Numbered from the stretch's first letter, positions 38,860 through 47,587 are shown. The stretch: DNA of 47,587 nucleotides from Planctomycetota bacterium (GCA_028278425.1 JANQEJ010000258.1:1-47587), one strand, 5' to 3'. Notes: generated from the letters alone by a model not told the origin. Numbers and translations: made by a program.

Positions 38860-41567
38860 TAGTGGGCCTCTAACCAGGTCTTGCCGAAGCCGAAGTCGAC
38901 GGCGAGCGGCACCTCGAGTACCACCGCCTCCTCCATCGCCCGGGCAACGACCTCGCGCGTCGCGTTGACCTCGGCCTCCGGGACCTCGAGCACGAGCTCG
39001 TCGTGCACCTGGAGGAGCATCCGGCCGTGGAGCTCGGACGCGGCGAGCTCGCGCTCGAGGTCGATCATCGCCTTCTTGATGATGTCCGCCGCCGAGCCCT
39101 GCACCGGCGTGTTGATCGCCGCGTTCTCGGCGAAGCTGCGCGCGCGGCTGTTCGCCGAGGTGATGTCGGGCATGCGGCGCCGCCGGCCGAGCAGCGTCTC
39201 GACGTAGCCGGTCTCGCGCGCGTCGTTCAGGAGCTTCTCCATCCAGTCCTGCACCGACGGGAAGGCGCTGAAGTAGCGGTCGATGAACTCGCGCGCTTCG
39301 GGGACCGACAGCCCGGTCTCGCGCGAGAGCCGCGCCGGGCCCATGCCGTAGAGCAGCCCGAAGTTGACCACCTTGGCCTGGCTGCGCTGCTCGCGGCTGA
39401 CGTCGTCGGGGTCGACGCCGAAGACGGCGCTGGCGGTGGCCGCGTGCACGTCCTGGCCCTCGTGGAACGCGCGGCGCATGTGCTGATCGCCGGAGAGGTG
39501 CGCCATGACCCGCAGCTCGATCTGGCTGTAGTCGGCGGAGGCGAGCACCCAGGGGCCGAGCTCGTCGGGCTCGCGCGGGACGAAGGCCTCGCGCAGCTTG
39601 CGGCCGCGCTCCGAGCGGACCGGGATGTTCTGGAGGTTCGGGTCCGACGACGCGAGCCGGCCGGTGGCGGCGCTGACCTGGCTGAACGAGCAGTGTACCC
39701 GCCCGGTGTCCTTGTTGACGTAGCGCGGCAGCGCGTCGACGTAGGTGCTCTTGAGCTTCGCGATCTCGCGGTACTCGAGCAGCTTCTCGACGATCGGGAC
39801 GCCGGCGTACTTGGTCGAGAGCGTCTCGGCATCGGTCGCCCAGCCGGTCTTGGTGCGCTTCGGCCGCTTGACGCCGGCCTCGTCCTGGATGCGCAGCTTC
39901 TCGAAGAGCACTTCGCCGAGCACCTTGGTGCTGTTCACGTTGAAGTTCTCACCCGCGAGCTCCTGGATCTCCCAGACGCAGCCCTCCAGCTCCTTCTCCA
40001 TCTCGGCGCCGAGCTCGTCGAGGAGGTCGGTGTCCAGGCGGATGCCGCGCTCCTCCATCGCGCCGAGGACGGGAACCAGCGGCATCTCGAGGTCGTGGAA
40101 GAGCGCCTGGGCGCCCTGCTCCTCGATCTCGCGCTCGAGCACCTCGCGCAGCCGCCACGTGACGTCGGCGTCCTCGCAGGCGTACTCGGCGATGTGCTTG
40201 ATCGGCACCTGGTCCATCGTGATCTGCTTGCGGCCGGTGCCGAGGAGCTCGGTCGTCGGGATCTTCTTCAGCCCGAAGTAGTGCAGCGCGAGCGAATCCA
40301 GCCCGTGGCGCCGCCCCGAGCCGGCGACGGTGAAGCTCGCGACCATCGTGTCGAACTCCGGCGGCGGAATGCGCACGCCGTACTTCGCGAGCACGAGCCA
40401 GTCGTACTTCGTGTTCTGCCCGCAGAGCGAGACGGCCTCGGACGTGAGCAGCGGCGCGAGCCGCTCGAGCACCGCCTTCGCGCCGCCGGGGAGCACCGGC
40501 GGGTCGAGGTTGCACGGCACGTAGAACGCGCGGCCCTCCTTCGCGCAGAAAGAGAGGCCGACGAGCGTCGCCTCCAGCGGGAAGAGGCTCGTCGTCTCGG
40601 TGTCGACGGCGAAGGCACCGGCGGCGGAGAGCTCGGCGATCATCGCGTCGAGCGCCTCTTCGGTCTTCACCGTGACGTAGTCGCGCTCGAGCTCCGGCGG
40701 CGCTTCCGCGGCGACCTTCGGGATCAGGCTCTGGAAGTCGAGGCGCCGGAAGAGCTCGATCAGCCTGCGCTCGTCGGGCTCGGGCGCGCCGATCGAGTCG
40801 ACGCCGGCCTCGAGCGGCACCTCGCGGTCGATCTGGACGAGCTCGAGCGAGAGCAGGAGGTCGTCGCGCGAGGCCTCGATCTTCTCCTTCGTCTTGCCCT
40901 TGACCTCGTCGAGGCGCTCGAGGAGCTCCGGCACCGAGCCGAACTCGCCGATCAGCTTGATCGCGCCCTTCTCGCCGATGCCCTTGACGCCGGGAACGTT
41001 GTCCGAGGCGTCGCCCATCACCGCGAGCACGTCGACCACGTGGTCGGGCGTCGTGCCGAACTTCTCCTCGACGGCCGCGAGGCCCTGGATGACCACGTCC
41101 TCGTTCTGCCTGAAGACGTTGTAGAGCTTCACGCGCTCGTTCACGAGCTGCATGAAGTCCTTGTCGCCGGTGACGATCATCACCTCTTCCCCGGCGGCGT
41201 CCGCCTGCGTGGCGAGCGTGCCGATGACGTCGTCCGCCTCGTAGCCGGGCACCTCGAAGATCGGGATGCCGTGCGCCTCGACGATCGCGCGGATCGTCGG
41301 GAGCTGCGCCTTCATCTCGTCGGGCGCGCGCTCGCGCGTCGCCTTGTACTCCTTGAAGCGCTCGTGGCGGAACGTCGGCCCCGGCGGGTCGAAGGCCACG
41401 GCGATGCGCTCGGGCTTCTCGACCTCGAGGATGCGCCGCAGCGTCGTCGTGAAGCCGTAGGTCGCGCCGGTGGGGTTGCCGTCCGCGTCGGTCAGCCCGG
41501 AGCGCGACAGCGCGAAATGCGAGCGGTACGCGAGGGCGGTCCCGTCGAGCAGGAAGAGGCGCGGCAT
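38859..41567 (-). CDS. polA: DNA polymerase I
   Basis: This 902-residue PolA has all three domains in order. The 5'-3' exonuclease (1-290) shows FLLDGTALAYRSHFAL, GYEADDVIGTLA, VTGDKDFMQLV and MGDASDNVPGVKGIGEKGA. The 3'-5' proofreading domain (about 300-490) keeps its motifs: FAVDTETTSL, GQNTKYDW and YACEDADVTW. The polymerase domain has motif A (ADYSQIELRVMAHLSGD), motif B (RSQAKVVNFGLLYGMGPARL) and motif C (VHDELVLEVP). Proofreading residues are intact, unlike in many thermophile and Actinobacteria PolAs. It fills gaps after Okazaki primer removal and in excision repair. Its start is divergent from the secreted paralogue pair, with 142 bases between. Confidence 0.95.
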   Translation of the reverse strand: MPRLFLLDGTALAYRSHFALSRSGLTDADGNPTGATYGFTTTLRRILEVEKPERIAVAFDPPGPTFRHERFKEYKATRERAPDEMKAQLPTIRAIVEAHGIPIFEVPGYEADDVIGTLATQADAAGEEVMIVTGDKDFMQLVNERVKLYNVFRQNEDVVIQGLAAVEEKFGTTPDHVVDVLAVMGDASDNVPGVKGIGEKGAIKLIGEFGSVPELLERLDEVKGKTKEKIEASRDDLLLSLELVQIDREVPLEAGVDSIGAPEPDERRLIELFRRLDFQSLIPKVAAEAPPELERDYVTVKTEEALDAMIAELSAAGAFAVDTETTSLFPLEATLVGLSFCAKEGRAFYVPCNLDPPVLPGGAKAVLERLAPLLTSEAVSLCGQNTKYDWLVLAKYGVRIPPPEFDTMVASFTVAGSGRRHGLDSLALHYFGLKKIPTTELLGTGRKQITMDQVPIKHIAEYACEDADVTWRLREVLEREIEEQGAQALFHDLEMPLVPVLGAMEERGIRLDTDLLDELGAEMEKELEGCVWEIQELAGENFNVNSTKVLGEVLFEKLRIQDEAGVKRPKRTKTGWATDAETLSTKYAGVPIVEKLLEYREIAKLKSTYVDALPRYVNKDTGRVHCSFSQVSAATGRLASSDPNLQNIPVRSERGRKLREAFVPREPDELGPWVLASADYSQIELRVMAHLSGDQHMRRAFHEGQDVHAATASAVFGVDPDDVSREQRSQAKVVNFGLLYGMGPARLSRETGLSVPEAREFIDRYFSAFPSVQDWMEKLLNDARETGYVETLLGRRRRMPDITSANSRARSFAENAAINTPVQGSAADIIKKAMIDLERELAASELHGRMLLQVHDELVLEVPEAEVNATREVVARAMEEAVVLEVPLAVDFGFGKTWLEAH

Positions 41568-41709
41568 AGCGCTGAGGATAGCGAGGCGGGCGCCCCGGTT
41601 CCGGCTTCGATTCGCCGGTGTCCCCCGGTTTCCTGGGAGCCTGCTAGGATCGGACCCTCGGGTCTCTCAGGACTTCAGAACCCACTTTGGGAGAAGAGAA
41701 ACTGCACCC

Positions 41710-42867
41710 ATGAATCGCCACCAGTTCCTGGCAAGCAGCGTGCTTGCCCTTTGCGCCGCGAGCGCGCCGGCGGCCGGACAGCGGCCCGTTGAACCGCCGG
41801 ACCACCCTTCGGTCTTTTCCTCCGAGGGACCGACCTATTACGCGACCTACGACTACGCGACCAAGGAGGTAGCGGTGCTCGACGAGCCGCCGCCGGCGTC
41901 CGGCGCGGAAGCCGCGGGCATCAGCTTCGACAACACGGCGCTCACCATCGGTGGGTTCGCGGTCACCGGCTTCTCGGGCGAGGAGCTGGTGGACTGGGGC
42001 GTCAAGTCCGGTGGTCTGACCGGCGTCGTCAGCACCGTCGAGATCTGCTACACGACCGACGACGTCTTCCCCGTCAGCCTCGACGTCGCGCTCTACTCCG
42101 GGACCCTCGGTTCCTGTGACAACGGTGACCCCGGTGTCGAGGTTGAGCGCCTCGTTCTCACCGGTCTGCCCGGTGACGTGACCGGGGGATTCATGACGAG
42201 CTACATCCTCCGGATCGACGTCGCCGAGGACCCGATCATCCTGCCCGACGGCCCGATCGGCTGGGGCTACGTCAACCCGATGACGACCGGCAACAGCAAC
42301 GGCCCGCGGCTGGTCGTGGTCGGCGCGACCCCGACGGGCACCGCGAACAATCTGGACTCCTACTCGCCCGCGCCGGCGACGGGCCCGGCCACGTGCTTCT
42401 CCACCGGAGCGATCGCGGACTACGGCTCCACCTACCTGCGCCTCGAAGAGGAAGACGGTACCGAGCCGCCGGAGCAGGAGATCGACAACGGCTCGGGCGT
42501 GAACCCGATGCTCGTCGGCCTCGGGTCGACACCGCCGGCGATCGGCTCGACCTGGGATCCCGCCTTCCTGCCGGGTTTGCCGGGGACGACGTTGCTCGAG
42601 GTTCTGGCCCTCTCGACGGCCAAGTTCCCCGACGGGACGATCCTCCCGGGCTTCGGCGAGCTCCTGATCGACATCACGCCGCCGAACCCCTTCCTGACCG
42701 TGGCCAAGCCGCCGGGAGGGCCGTTCCTCATCCCGATTCCGCTGAACGTCAACCTGGTCGGGTTCGAGGTCTTCACGCAGAGCGTGCGCCTCTTCACCAA
42801 TCCGAGTCCGCCGGGACCGCCCCTGATCAGCGCGGGCAACCGGGCCGACGTGACCATCGGGCTCTAG
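41710..42867 (+). CDS. Secreted repeat-paralogue 1, unknown function
   Basis: This 385-residue protein begins with a signal peptide (FLASSVLALCAASAPAAGQ) and has no recognisable catalytic motif. It is beta-rich with aromatic-poor acidic loops; conserved landmarks are YATYDYATKEVAV, VDWGVKSGGLTGVVSTVEI, LTGLPGDVTGGF and GPIGWGYVNPM, and the last 60 residues VAKPPGGPFLIPIPLNVNLVG then FEVFTQSVRLFTNP. The ATG lies downstream of a GGGAGAAGAG. The tandem gene at 42882 encodes the same plan. I take it for a cell-surface or extracellular structural protein. Confidence 0.7.
   Translation: MNRHQFLASSVLALCAASAPAAGQRPVEPPDHPSVFSSEGPTYYATYDYATKEVAVLDEPPPASGAEAAGISFDNTALTIGGFAVTGFSGEELVDWGVKSGGLTGVVSTVEICYTTDDVFPVSLDVALYSGTLGSCDNGDPGVEVERLVLTGLPGDVTGGFMTSYILRIDVAEDPIILPDGPIGWGYVNPMTTGNSNGPRLVVVGATPTGTANNLDSYSPAPATGPATCFSTGAIADYGSTYLRLEEEDGTEPPEQEIDNGSGVNPMLVGLGSTPPAIGSTWDPAFLPGLPGTTLLEVLALSTAKFPDGTILPGFGELLIDITPPNPFLTVAKPPGGPFLIPIPLNVNLVGFEVFTQSVRLFTNPSPPGPPLISAGNRADVTIGL
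42464..42524 (+). repeat. Direct repeat, copy 1 (61 bp identical)
   Basis: 61 bases inside the first secreted paralogue are identical to 43630-43690 in the second. They encode the QEIDNGSGVNPMLVGLG segment. Flanking positions differ, so the identity marks either a recent duplication or gene conversion. Confidence 0.85.
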
Positions 42868-42881
42868 GGGGGGAGACGACT

Positions 42882-44033
42882 ATGAAGAAGACACACGAAC
42901 ACGCAGCCATGAGCCGACACCTTCTCGCGGGAGCCGCGCTGGCCCTTCTCGCTTTCGGAGTGCCCGCGTCCGGCCAGTCGAATCCTCGCGCCGGCGGAGA
43001 TTCGCCACTCCTGTACATCCACTACGACTACGCGACGAAGGAGATCACGCCCCTCAGCGGTCCGTCGGTCTACGGAGACGACTTCGGGACGAGCTTCGCG
43101 AACACCGCCGCCACCACGCTGATGATCGCGATCGCCGACGGCACCGAGCTCGTCGACTGGGGCGTCAAGTCGGGCGGCCTCACCGGCTTCGTCAGCCTGG
43201 TCGAGGTCGCCTACTTCACCGATGAGCTAGGCCCGGTCGCCCTCGACGTCGCGCTCTACGCCGGCACCACGGGAATGTGCGGCGCCGGTGTGCTCGGAAC
43301 CGAGGCCGTGCGGCTCTCCCTCACCGGCCTTCCCGGCGACGTCACCAGCGGCGCCGGCACCGGGTACATCGTGAACGTCGACGTGAGCGAGACCCCGTTC
43401 TTCCTCGCGGACGGCCCGATCGGTTGGGGCTACGTGAACACGAACGCGCCGGGCTTCGGCCTGGAGGCGTTCCGCGTCGCCGTCGGCGCGAACCCGACCG
43501 GCACCGTCGACGACCTCGACCTCTACACGCCGGCGCCGGCTACGAGCGGCGTCTGCTCCTCCGCGGGGCCGGGCTTCCTGTTTCCGAACGCCTCCACCTA
43601 TCTCCGCCTCGAGGAGGAGGACGGCACCCAGCCGCCGGAGCAGGAGATCGACAACGGCTCGGGCGTGAACCCGATGCTCGTCGGCCTCGGTTCGACGCCG
43701 CCGGCGGTGGGCGCGATCTGGGACCCGTCCTTCCTGCCGGGCCTGCCGGGGACGACGACGATCGAGATCCTGGCGCTGGCGACGGCGCCGATGCCGCCCG
43801 GGTTCATCCTCCCCAACATCGGCGAGATCCTGATCGACGTCACGCCGCCGAACCCCTTCCAGGTCGTGGTCAAGCCGCCGGGCGGGCCGTTCCTGATCCC
43901 GATCCCGCTGAACCTCCAGCTCGTCGGGTTCGAGGTCTTCACGCAGAGCCTGCGCGTCTTCACCAACCCGAGCCCGCCGGGGCCGCCGTTGATCAGCGCG
44001 GGCAACCGCGCGGACGTCACGATCGGGCTCTAG
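42882..44033 (+). CDS. Secreted repeat-paralogue 2, unknown function
   Basis: This 383-residue protein is a tandem copy of the gene at 41710, starting 14 bases after that gene's stop. It has its own signal sequence (LLAGAALALLAFGVPASGQ). Landmarks match the first copy: YIHYDYATKEITPL, VDWGVKSGGLTGFVSLVEV, LTGLPGDVTSGA, GPIGWGYVNTNA and VVKPPGGPFLIPIPLNLQLVG. The 3' halves are more alike than the 5' halves. At protein level the last 20 residues before the stop are nearly the same. A stretch of 61 bases is identical between the copies (see the repeat entries). Function is unknown. Confidence 0.7.
   Translation: MKKTHEHAAMSRHLLAGAALALLAFGVPASGQSNPRAGGDSPLLYIHYDYATKEITPLSGPSVYGDDFGTSFANTAATTLMIAIADGTELVDWGVKSGGLTGFVSLVEVAYFTDELGPVALDVALYAGTTGMCGAGVLGTEAVRLSLTGLPGDVTSGAGTGYIVNVDVSETPFFLADGPIGWGYVNTNAPGFGLEAFRVAVGANPTGTVDDLDLYTPAPATSGVCSSAGPGFLFPNASTYLRLEEEDGTQPPEQEIDNGSGVNPMLVGLGSTPPAVGAIWDPSFLPGLPGTTTIEILALATAPMPPGFILPNIGEILIDVTPPNPFQVVVKPPGGPFLIPIPLNLQLVGFEVFTQSLRVFTNPSPPGPPLISAGNRADVTIGL
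43630..43690 (+). repeat. Direct repeat, copy 2 (61 bp identical)
   Basis: Second copy of the 61-base stretch at 42464-42524, in the same reading-frame position of the downstream paralogue. Confidence 0.85.
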
Positions 44034-44079
44034 CGGCGCGGCCGGAGCCGCGCGGACGCGCCGTCGCTACACTCGGCGC

Positions 44080-44964
44080 GTGGACACCGTGCGCTTCCGA
44101 CTGGCCGACGACGTGCCCGAGCTGCGCTCGCTCGGCGTCGACGACGCCGGCGAGCTGCTCGGGCCGGACGCGCTGCCGGGCGAGCGCGCGACGCGGCTCG
44201 AGGGCGACGAGCACCGCTCGCTCGTGCGGATGCCGCTGCCGGGGACGAAGGGCGACGACGGACGCCGCTGCGGCAAGCCGCTCGGCGCGGGCACCGGCTG
44301 GCTCCGCCTCCGGCGTTACCACGGCGGCCGCTGGCCGGAGCTCCTGTCCGCGCGCTTCACGCACCCGCGCAGCCTGAGCCTGGCGGAGCGCGCGTGGAAC
44401 CTCGCCTGCCACCTGCGCGCGCACGGCGTGGGCACGCCGGACCTCGTCGCGGTGGGCGCGCGCGGCAGCGCCCTGGTCGCGCGGGAGTCGTTCCTCGTCA
44501 CGCGCGAGCTCGACGGGCACGAGACGCTCGCGCAGTGGGCGCGGCTCGACCTCTCGCCGGAGGCGCGGCGCCGCGGCGTCGTCGCGCTGGGGTGCGCGCT
44601 CGCGAACCTCTTCCGCTCGGGCGTCGTGCTCCCGCGGCTCGACGCGCGCACGATCCACCTCTCGATCGAGCCAGACGGTCCGGTCGAGTCCTGCCACGGC
44701 CCGACGGTCGCGCCGCCGAACCGGCTGCCGTCCGTGGTGGTCAGCGCGCTCGACGGCGGCCGCGCGCACGCGAACCCGCCGGTGTCCTGGGCGCTCGAGC
44801 TCCTCCTTTGCCTCCAGCGCGAGCTCGCGGACGCGGGCGGCGTCGGTTGGCGCGCGCGGGCGCGCTGCCTGCTCCTCGCGCTGAAGGGAACGCGCGTCCC
44901 CCGCGCGGAGCGCGCGCGGTTCTGGGCGCGCGCCGGCGGGGCGGCGGTGGAGTCCGTCTACTGA
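44080..44964 (+). CDS. WaaP/Kdo-kinase-like pseudokinase
   Basis: This 294-residue protein follows the fold of the LPS-kinase family: an N-terminal lobe near WLRLRRYHGGRWPELL, ESFLVTRELDGHETLAQWA, and the helix GCALANLFRSGVVLPRLDA. Compared with the intact relative at 38071, the beta-3 Lys is Arg (WLRLRRY), the HRDLKxxN loop reads LPRLDARTIHL, so the catalytic Asp and Asn are absent, and the DLDG motif reads SALDG. It probably does not transfer phosphate. The start is GTG at 44080, 46 bases after the paralogue pair. It could bind substrate or regulate another kinase. A highly divergent active family member is the alternative. Confidence 0.6.
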   Translation: MDTVRFRLADDVPELRSLGVDDAGELLGPDALPGERATRLEGDEHRSLVRMPLPGTKGDDGRRCGKPLGAGTGWLRLRRYHGGRWPELLSARFTHPRSLSLAERAWNLACHLRAHGVGTPDLVAVGARGSALVARESFLVTRELDGHETLAQWARLDLSPEARRRGVVALGCALANLFRSGVVLPRLDARTIHLSIEPDGPVESCHGPTVAPPNRLPSVVVSALDGGRAHANPPVSWALELLLCLQRELADAGGVGWRARARCLLLALKGTRVPRAERARFWARAGGAAVESVY

Positions 44965-44987
44965 CTCACTCCGGCCTCACCGCGGCC

Positions 44988-46667
44988 TCACTCCGGAACG
45001 GGCCGCGGCGGCTCCGGCTCGATCAGGCGGTCGAAGGCGATGCGGCTCTCCTCGGGGCCCGGCCCGGGACGGCTGCGGCGCACGATCCAGACGCGCGTGC
45101 TCCCGTCGCTCCAGCGGGCGCGGCGCACCTGGCGGGTGACCTCGAGACCGACGGTCGTCACCTCCTCCTCGCCGATCCGGTAGGCGGTCTCGCCCGCGGG
45201 CAGCGTCGGCCTCAGGATGCGTCCGGCGGGCAAGAGGGGCCGCGGCCCGCCGCCCGGCCCCAGCACGGACTGTGCGCTTCGGATCAGGTCCACTTCGCGC
45301 CGCTCGGCGTCGACGACGGAGAAGACGAACGGGATCCAGTGCGCGGGCGCCAGGAGCTGCGCGCGGTACAGGAGGAGCTCGGGATGGGCGCGGTTCGGCG
45401 CCGCTTCCTTCGCGTCGTCGCGCAGCAGCGTGCGCTCGTAACCGGGGAGCGGTTCGCCCGTCCCGCTCTCGACGATCTCCTCGACGGCCCAGACCAGGTT
45501 GCCCGCGTCGTCGCGTAGGAAGCGGACCCGTTCGATCGGGTCGCCGGACTGCGCGAGCGCGGAGGCGTCCGCCGGTTGGACGCGGAAGGCCGAGCCCCAG
45601 GTCTCCAGCGGCGGACTGATCGCGTCGGCTCCGAGCGTGAAGAGGGACCACTTTCCCGGCGAGCGTTCGACGGACTGCCGCTCGAACCGCTCGCCGAAGA
45701 CGTCGACCACCGCGAGCGCGGTGATCCAGTTCACGGTGCCCGGGTCCTGCTCCAGCGGCACGAGGAACCAGTCGGCGCTGAACCGGACGAGGAAGTCGAC
45801 GAGCTTGAGCGTGCCGACCTCGGTCTTGTCGAGGTCGACCCGGGCGAAGTCCGCGCGGCCCTCCTCGAAGTGCCACCAGCGCTTGTTCGGCATCCCGGGA
45901 AAGGTGACGTGCGACGGCACGAGCACGTGCTTGCGCTCGTCGACGTGCTCGGCCGCGGGCGCCTCCGGCTCGCGGATCAGCCCGAAGGCCGACCAGTCGA
46001 GCTCGCCGCGGACCCCGGGTTGCGCCTCGAAGGTCGCACCGTGCGCCGAGGACACCGCCGAGCGGTACTCGAGCCGCGCCGCGTCCCAGGCGGGGCCGTC
46101 GTGCTCGCCGAGCTCGCCGTACACCGCGCGCACCCATTCGAGGTATGCGTCGCGGACGCCGTCCGGCACGCCCTGCACGCCCTGCGGCGACCCGAGCGCG
46201 ACGTAGAGCGCGTACCCGTCCAGCGCGCCGCGGCACAACGCGAGAAAGCGCGCCGCGTCCGGGTCCCAGGCCGCCGCGTCGTCGTCCACCGGGAAGAGGG
46301 CGGCCAGCGGTTCGGCGAGCTCGGCGTGGCCGGCGCGGACCAGGAGCTCGCGGAAGACCTGGCCGAGCTCCACGCGCACCGATAGGTCGGGGGTGAAGGG
46401 CTCGCCCGTCACCGGCACGTCGAGCGGCCCCGCGACGGGGCGGCGCTCGGGCTCGTCGCCGTTCGGCCGCCACCAGGCGTCGAGCGCGGAGCTCGCGTTC
46501 GTGATCTCCACGTACGCGGGGGAGCCGGCGTCCTCGCCGCGGAACTCGCCGACCTGCCACTGGCGCGCGAGCATCCACGCGGGGTCGCGGACGCGCGCGG
46601 CCAGGGAGGAGTTGAGGTCCTCGGCGCGCGGTCGCGGCTCTATTCGGCTCCAGTAGGTGATGGACAA
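44988..46667 (-). CDS. Conserved protein of unknown function
   Basis: This 559-residue protein starts with SITYWSRIEPRPRAEDLNSS and has the segment DPAWMLARQWQVGEFRGEDA, which I recall from proteins in scattered bacterial genomes but cannot assign. It has no signal peptide, no membrane helix and no cofactor motif. Large parts are mixed alpha/beta with Trp-rich segments (NKRWWHFEEGRADF, VRFSADWFLVPLEQDP). The C-terminus is charged (ESRIAFDRLIEPEPPRPVPE). The start is a TTG three bases after the upstream gene's stop with GAGGAG about 9 bases before, so the two are translated together. Large unknown multi-domain proteins of this type are sometimes near secretion or contractile systems, but nothing here shows that. 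Confidence 0.6.
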   Translation of the reverse strand: MSITYWSRIEPRPRAEDLNSSLAARVRDPAWMLARQWQVGEFRGEDAGSPAYVEITNASSALDAWWRPNGDEPERRPVAGPLDVPVTGEPFTPDLSVRVELGQVFRELLVRAGHAELAEPLAALFPVDDDAAAWDPDAARFLALCRGALDGYALYVALGSPQGVQGVPDGVRDAYLEWVRAVYGELGEHDGPAWDAARLEYRSAVSSAHGATFEAQPGVRGELDWSAFGLIREPEAPAAEHVDERKHVLVPSHVTFPGMPNKRWWHFEEGRADFARVDLDKTEVGTLKLVDFLVRFSADWFLVPLEQDPGTVNWITALAVVDVFGERFERQSVERSPGKWSLFTLGADAISPPLETWGSAFRVQPADASALAQSGDPIERVRFLRDDAGNLVWAVEEIVESGTGEPLPGYERTLLRDDAKEAAPNRAHPELLLYRAQLLAPAHWIPFVFSVVDAERREVDLIRSAQSVLGPGGGPRPLLPAGRILRPTLPAGETAYRIGEEEVTTVGLEVTRQVRRARWSDGSTRVWIVRRSRPGPGPEESRIAFDRLIEPEPPRPVPE

Positions 46668-46670
46668 GGG

Positions 46671-47587
46671 TCAGAGCTCCTCGACGAGCGCGCTGCTCAG
46701 GTCGGTGGAAACGGTGTCGCCGGCCGCGTTCGCGGCCAGCACGAGGGCGGGCAGCACGTGCCCGGTCTGTTCGAGGTCCTCGAGGGTCACGGCGCGCGTG
46801 CGCGCGAGCTCCAGCGTCTCGAGCAGCGTCGCTTCGAGTAGCTCGAGGCTCCAGTTGCGCCCCGGCTCCGGCGGGACGGCGAGCAGGACCGCCTGGGGCG
46901 CCTCCGCGTTCGGGCTCTGGAAGTGGAACGCGACGCCGGCGTCCTCGTCCGGCGCGGGGACGGGCTCGGGCCACGCGTCGATCAGGAGCCCCGCGAGCTG
47001 CGGCGGAGGTTCCGGACGATCGGAGTAGAGGACGATCGCGGTCTTGCCCGCCGGCGGGCGCGCGCCGCCGGCGAAGTCGAGGCCGATCCAGCGCTCGCCG
47101 GCGACGTGGGGGACCTGAAGGAGCCGCGGGGAGGGAAGCGGCTTGGCCACCGACCGCCCGTAGATCGCGAGCCGGCGCCACGGCCGCAACGCGCCGCGGA
47201 CCGCCGCGGCCTGCTGCAGCCACTTCCAGATCGCAAGCGCGCCGTCGCCGGCGTCGGGCGGTTCGCTCCACGCGAGCCTCAGCTCCTCCGCGTTCGCGGG
47301 AACGACGTCCGGGTAGAGCCGGAAGTCCTCGCCGAACAGCGCCTGCACGGCTTCGCCCGGACCGGCCGCGTCCTTCGCCGCGTCGGACCGCCGCAGGAGC
47401 TCGCGCGCCGCGCCGCGGGCCGCGGCCGCGAGCGCCGCGGCGCCGGTCCGGATCCCCGGATGGGCGCCGGACACGCCGAACGCGGAGGCCGCCACCAACG
47501 CGGCGGTCAGGTCGACCGCGCCGCCCGCGGCGAGCGCCGCCTCGAGCTGCGCGCGCGCGGCGTCGAGGCGCGCCCGCGCCTGCGCCG
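46671..47587 (-). CDS. Unknown protein (5' end outside window)
   Basis: The reading frame continues to the window edge (codons up to 47586 give AQARARLDAARAQLEAALAA), so this is only the C-terminal part, at least 304 residues. The visible part is Ala/Arg-rich and helical near the edge, then beta-rich (RWIGLDFAGGARPPAGKTAI, VLYSDRPEPPPQ, VAFHFQSPNAEAPQAVLLAV) and ends LEQTGHVLPALVLAANAAGD. No recognised motif is seen. It is the upstream partner of the 44988 gene, with a 3-base gap. Nothing more can be said about function. Confidence 0.6.
   Translation of the reverse strand, partial: AQARARLDAARAQLEAALAAGGAVDLTAALVAASAFGVSGAHPGIRTGAAALAAAARGAARELLRRSDAAKDAAGPGEAVQALFGEDFRLYPDVVPANAEELRLAWSEPPDAGDGALAIWKWLQQAAAVRGALRPWRRLAIYGRSVAKPLPSPRLLQVPHVAGERWIGLDFAGGARPPAGKTAIVLYSDRPEPPPQLAGLLIDAWPEPVPAPDEDAGVAFHFQSPNAEAPQAVLLAVPPEPGRNWSLELLEATLLETLELARTRAVTLEDLEQTGHVLPALVLAANAAGDTVSTDLSSALVEEL

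Overview
The window is about 47.6 kb of very GC-rich, densely coding bacterial DNA. The secreted proteins point to a Planctomycetota-like organism: FG-GAP/VCBS repeat proteins with a recurring 'SNPALLGVDVH'-type C-terminal module, matrixin and subtilisin-like exoenzymes, an ECF sigma factor next to a membrane Ser/Thr kinase, and a type III glutamine synthetase. This assignment is inference; no rRNA or taxonomic marker is present.

Region 1 (1-11981, + strand) is one long sulfur-oxidation operon. It encodes a lipoate-binding protein (5' end outside the window), sHdrC1, sHdrB1, sHdrA, sHdrH and an HdrD-like sHdrB3, then an ETF pair (EtfB, EtfA) and a membrane ETF:quinone oxidoreductase (EMO). 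This is the layout I know as the type II sHdr system. In the expected scheme, sulfane sulfur carried on the lipoyl protein is oxidised by the cytoplasmic sHdr complex, and the electrons pass through EtfBA and EMO to the quinone pool. Two things break the standard order. One is a lower-GC two-gene insert (5392-6551: a PD-(D/E)XK-like protein and a zinc-ribbon protein). The other is a cysteine-desulfurase-like PLP enzyme (6703-8175) whose stop overlaps the etfB start.

Region 2 (12049-24238) is mostly cell-envelope and secreted material. It holds a subtilisin-like protease gene broken by a deletion plus frame change, an SGNH hydrolase, a polytopic GT39-like membrane protein, a convergent GT2 glycosyltransferase, a large FG-GAP protein, an exported peroxiredoxin, a matrixin-like protease and two tandem 306-residue proteins built from MshEN-like modules. 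In the peroxiredoxin, an in-frame UGA sits exactly at the peroxidatic cysteine position and a perfect 8-bp hairpin follows 15 nt later. It reads as an undescribed-looking selenoprotein of the BCP (U-x4-C) type.

Region 3 (24251-32779) has an N-acylglucosamine-2-epimerase/sialidase pair (amino-sugar or sialic-acid use). A hairpin terminator separates it from a secreted protein with a phage tail-collar domain. Next come a Ser/Thr kinase with its ECF sigma factor 2 nt upstream, a small basic protein and an HD-domain protein.

Region 4 (32784-41567) carries core metabolism and replication: glnN-type glutamine synthetase, divergent thiC and egtB, a WaaP/Kdo-kinase-like protein and polA.

Region 5 (41710-47587) holds two tandem secreted paralogues sharing a 61-nt identical stretch, a degenerate WaaP-like pseudokinase, and two adjacent genes of unknown function, the last running off the window edge.

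No tRNA, rRNA, CRISPR array or transposase was seen. Apart from the inserted pair, genes are separated by short gaps and no gene-free stretch exceeds about 155 bases.
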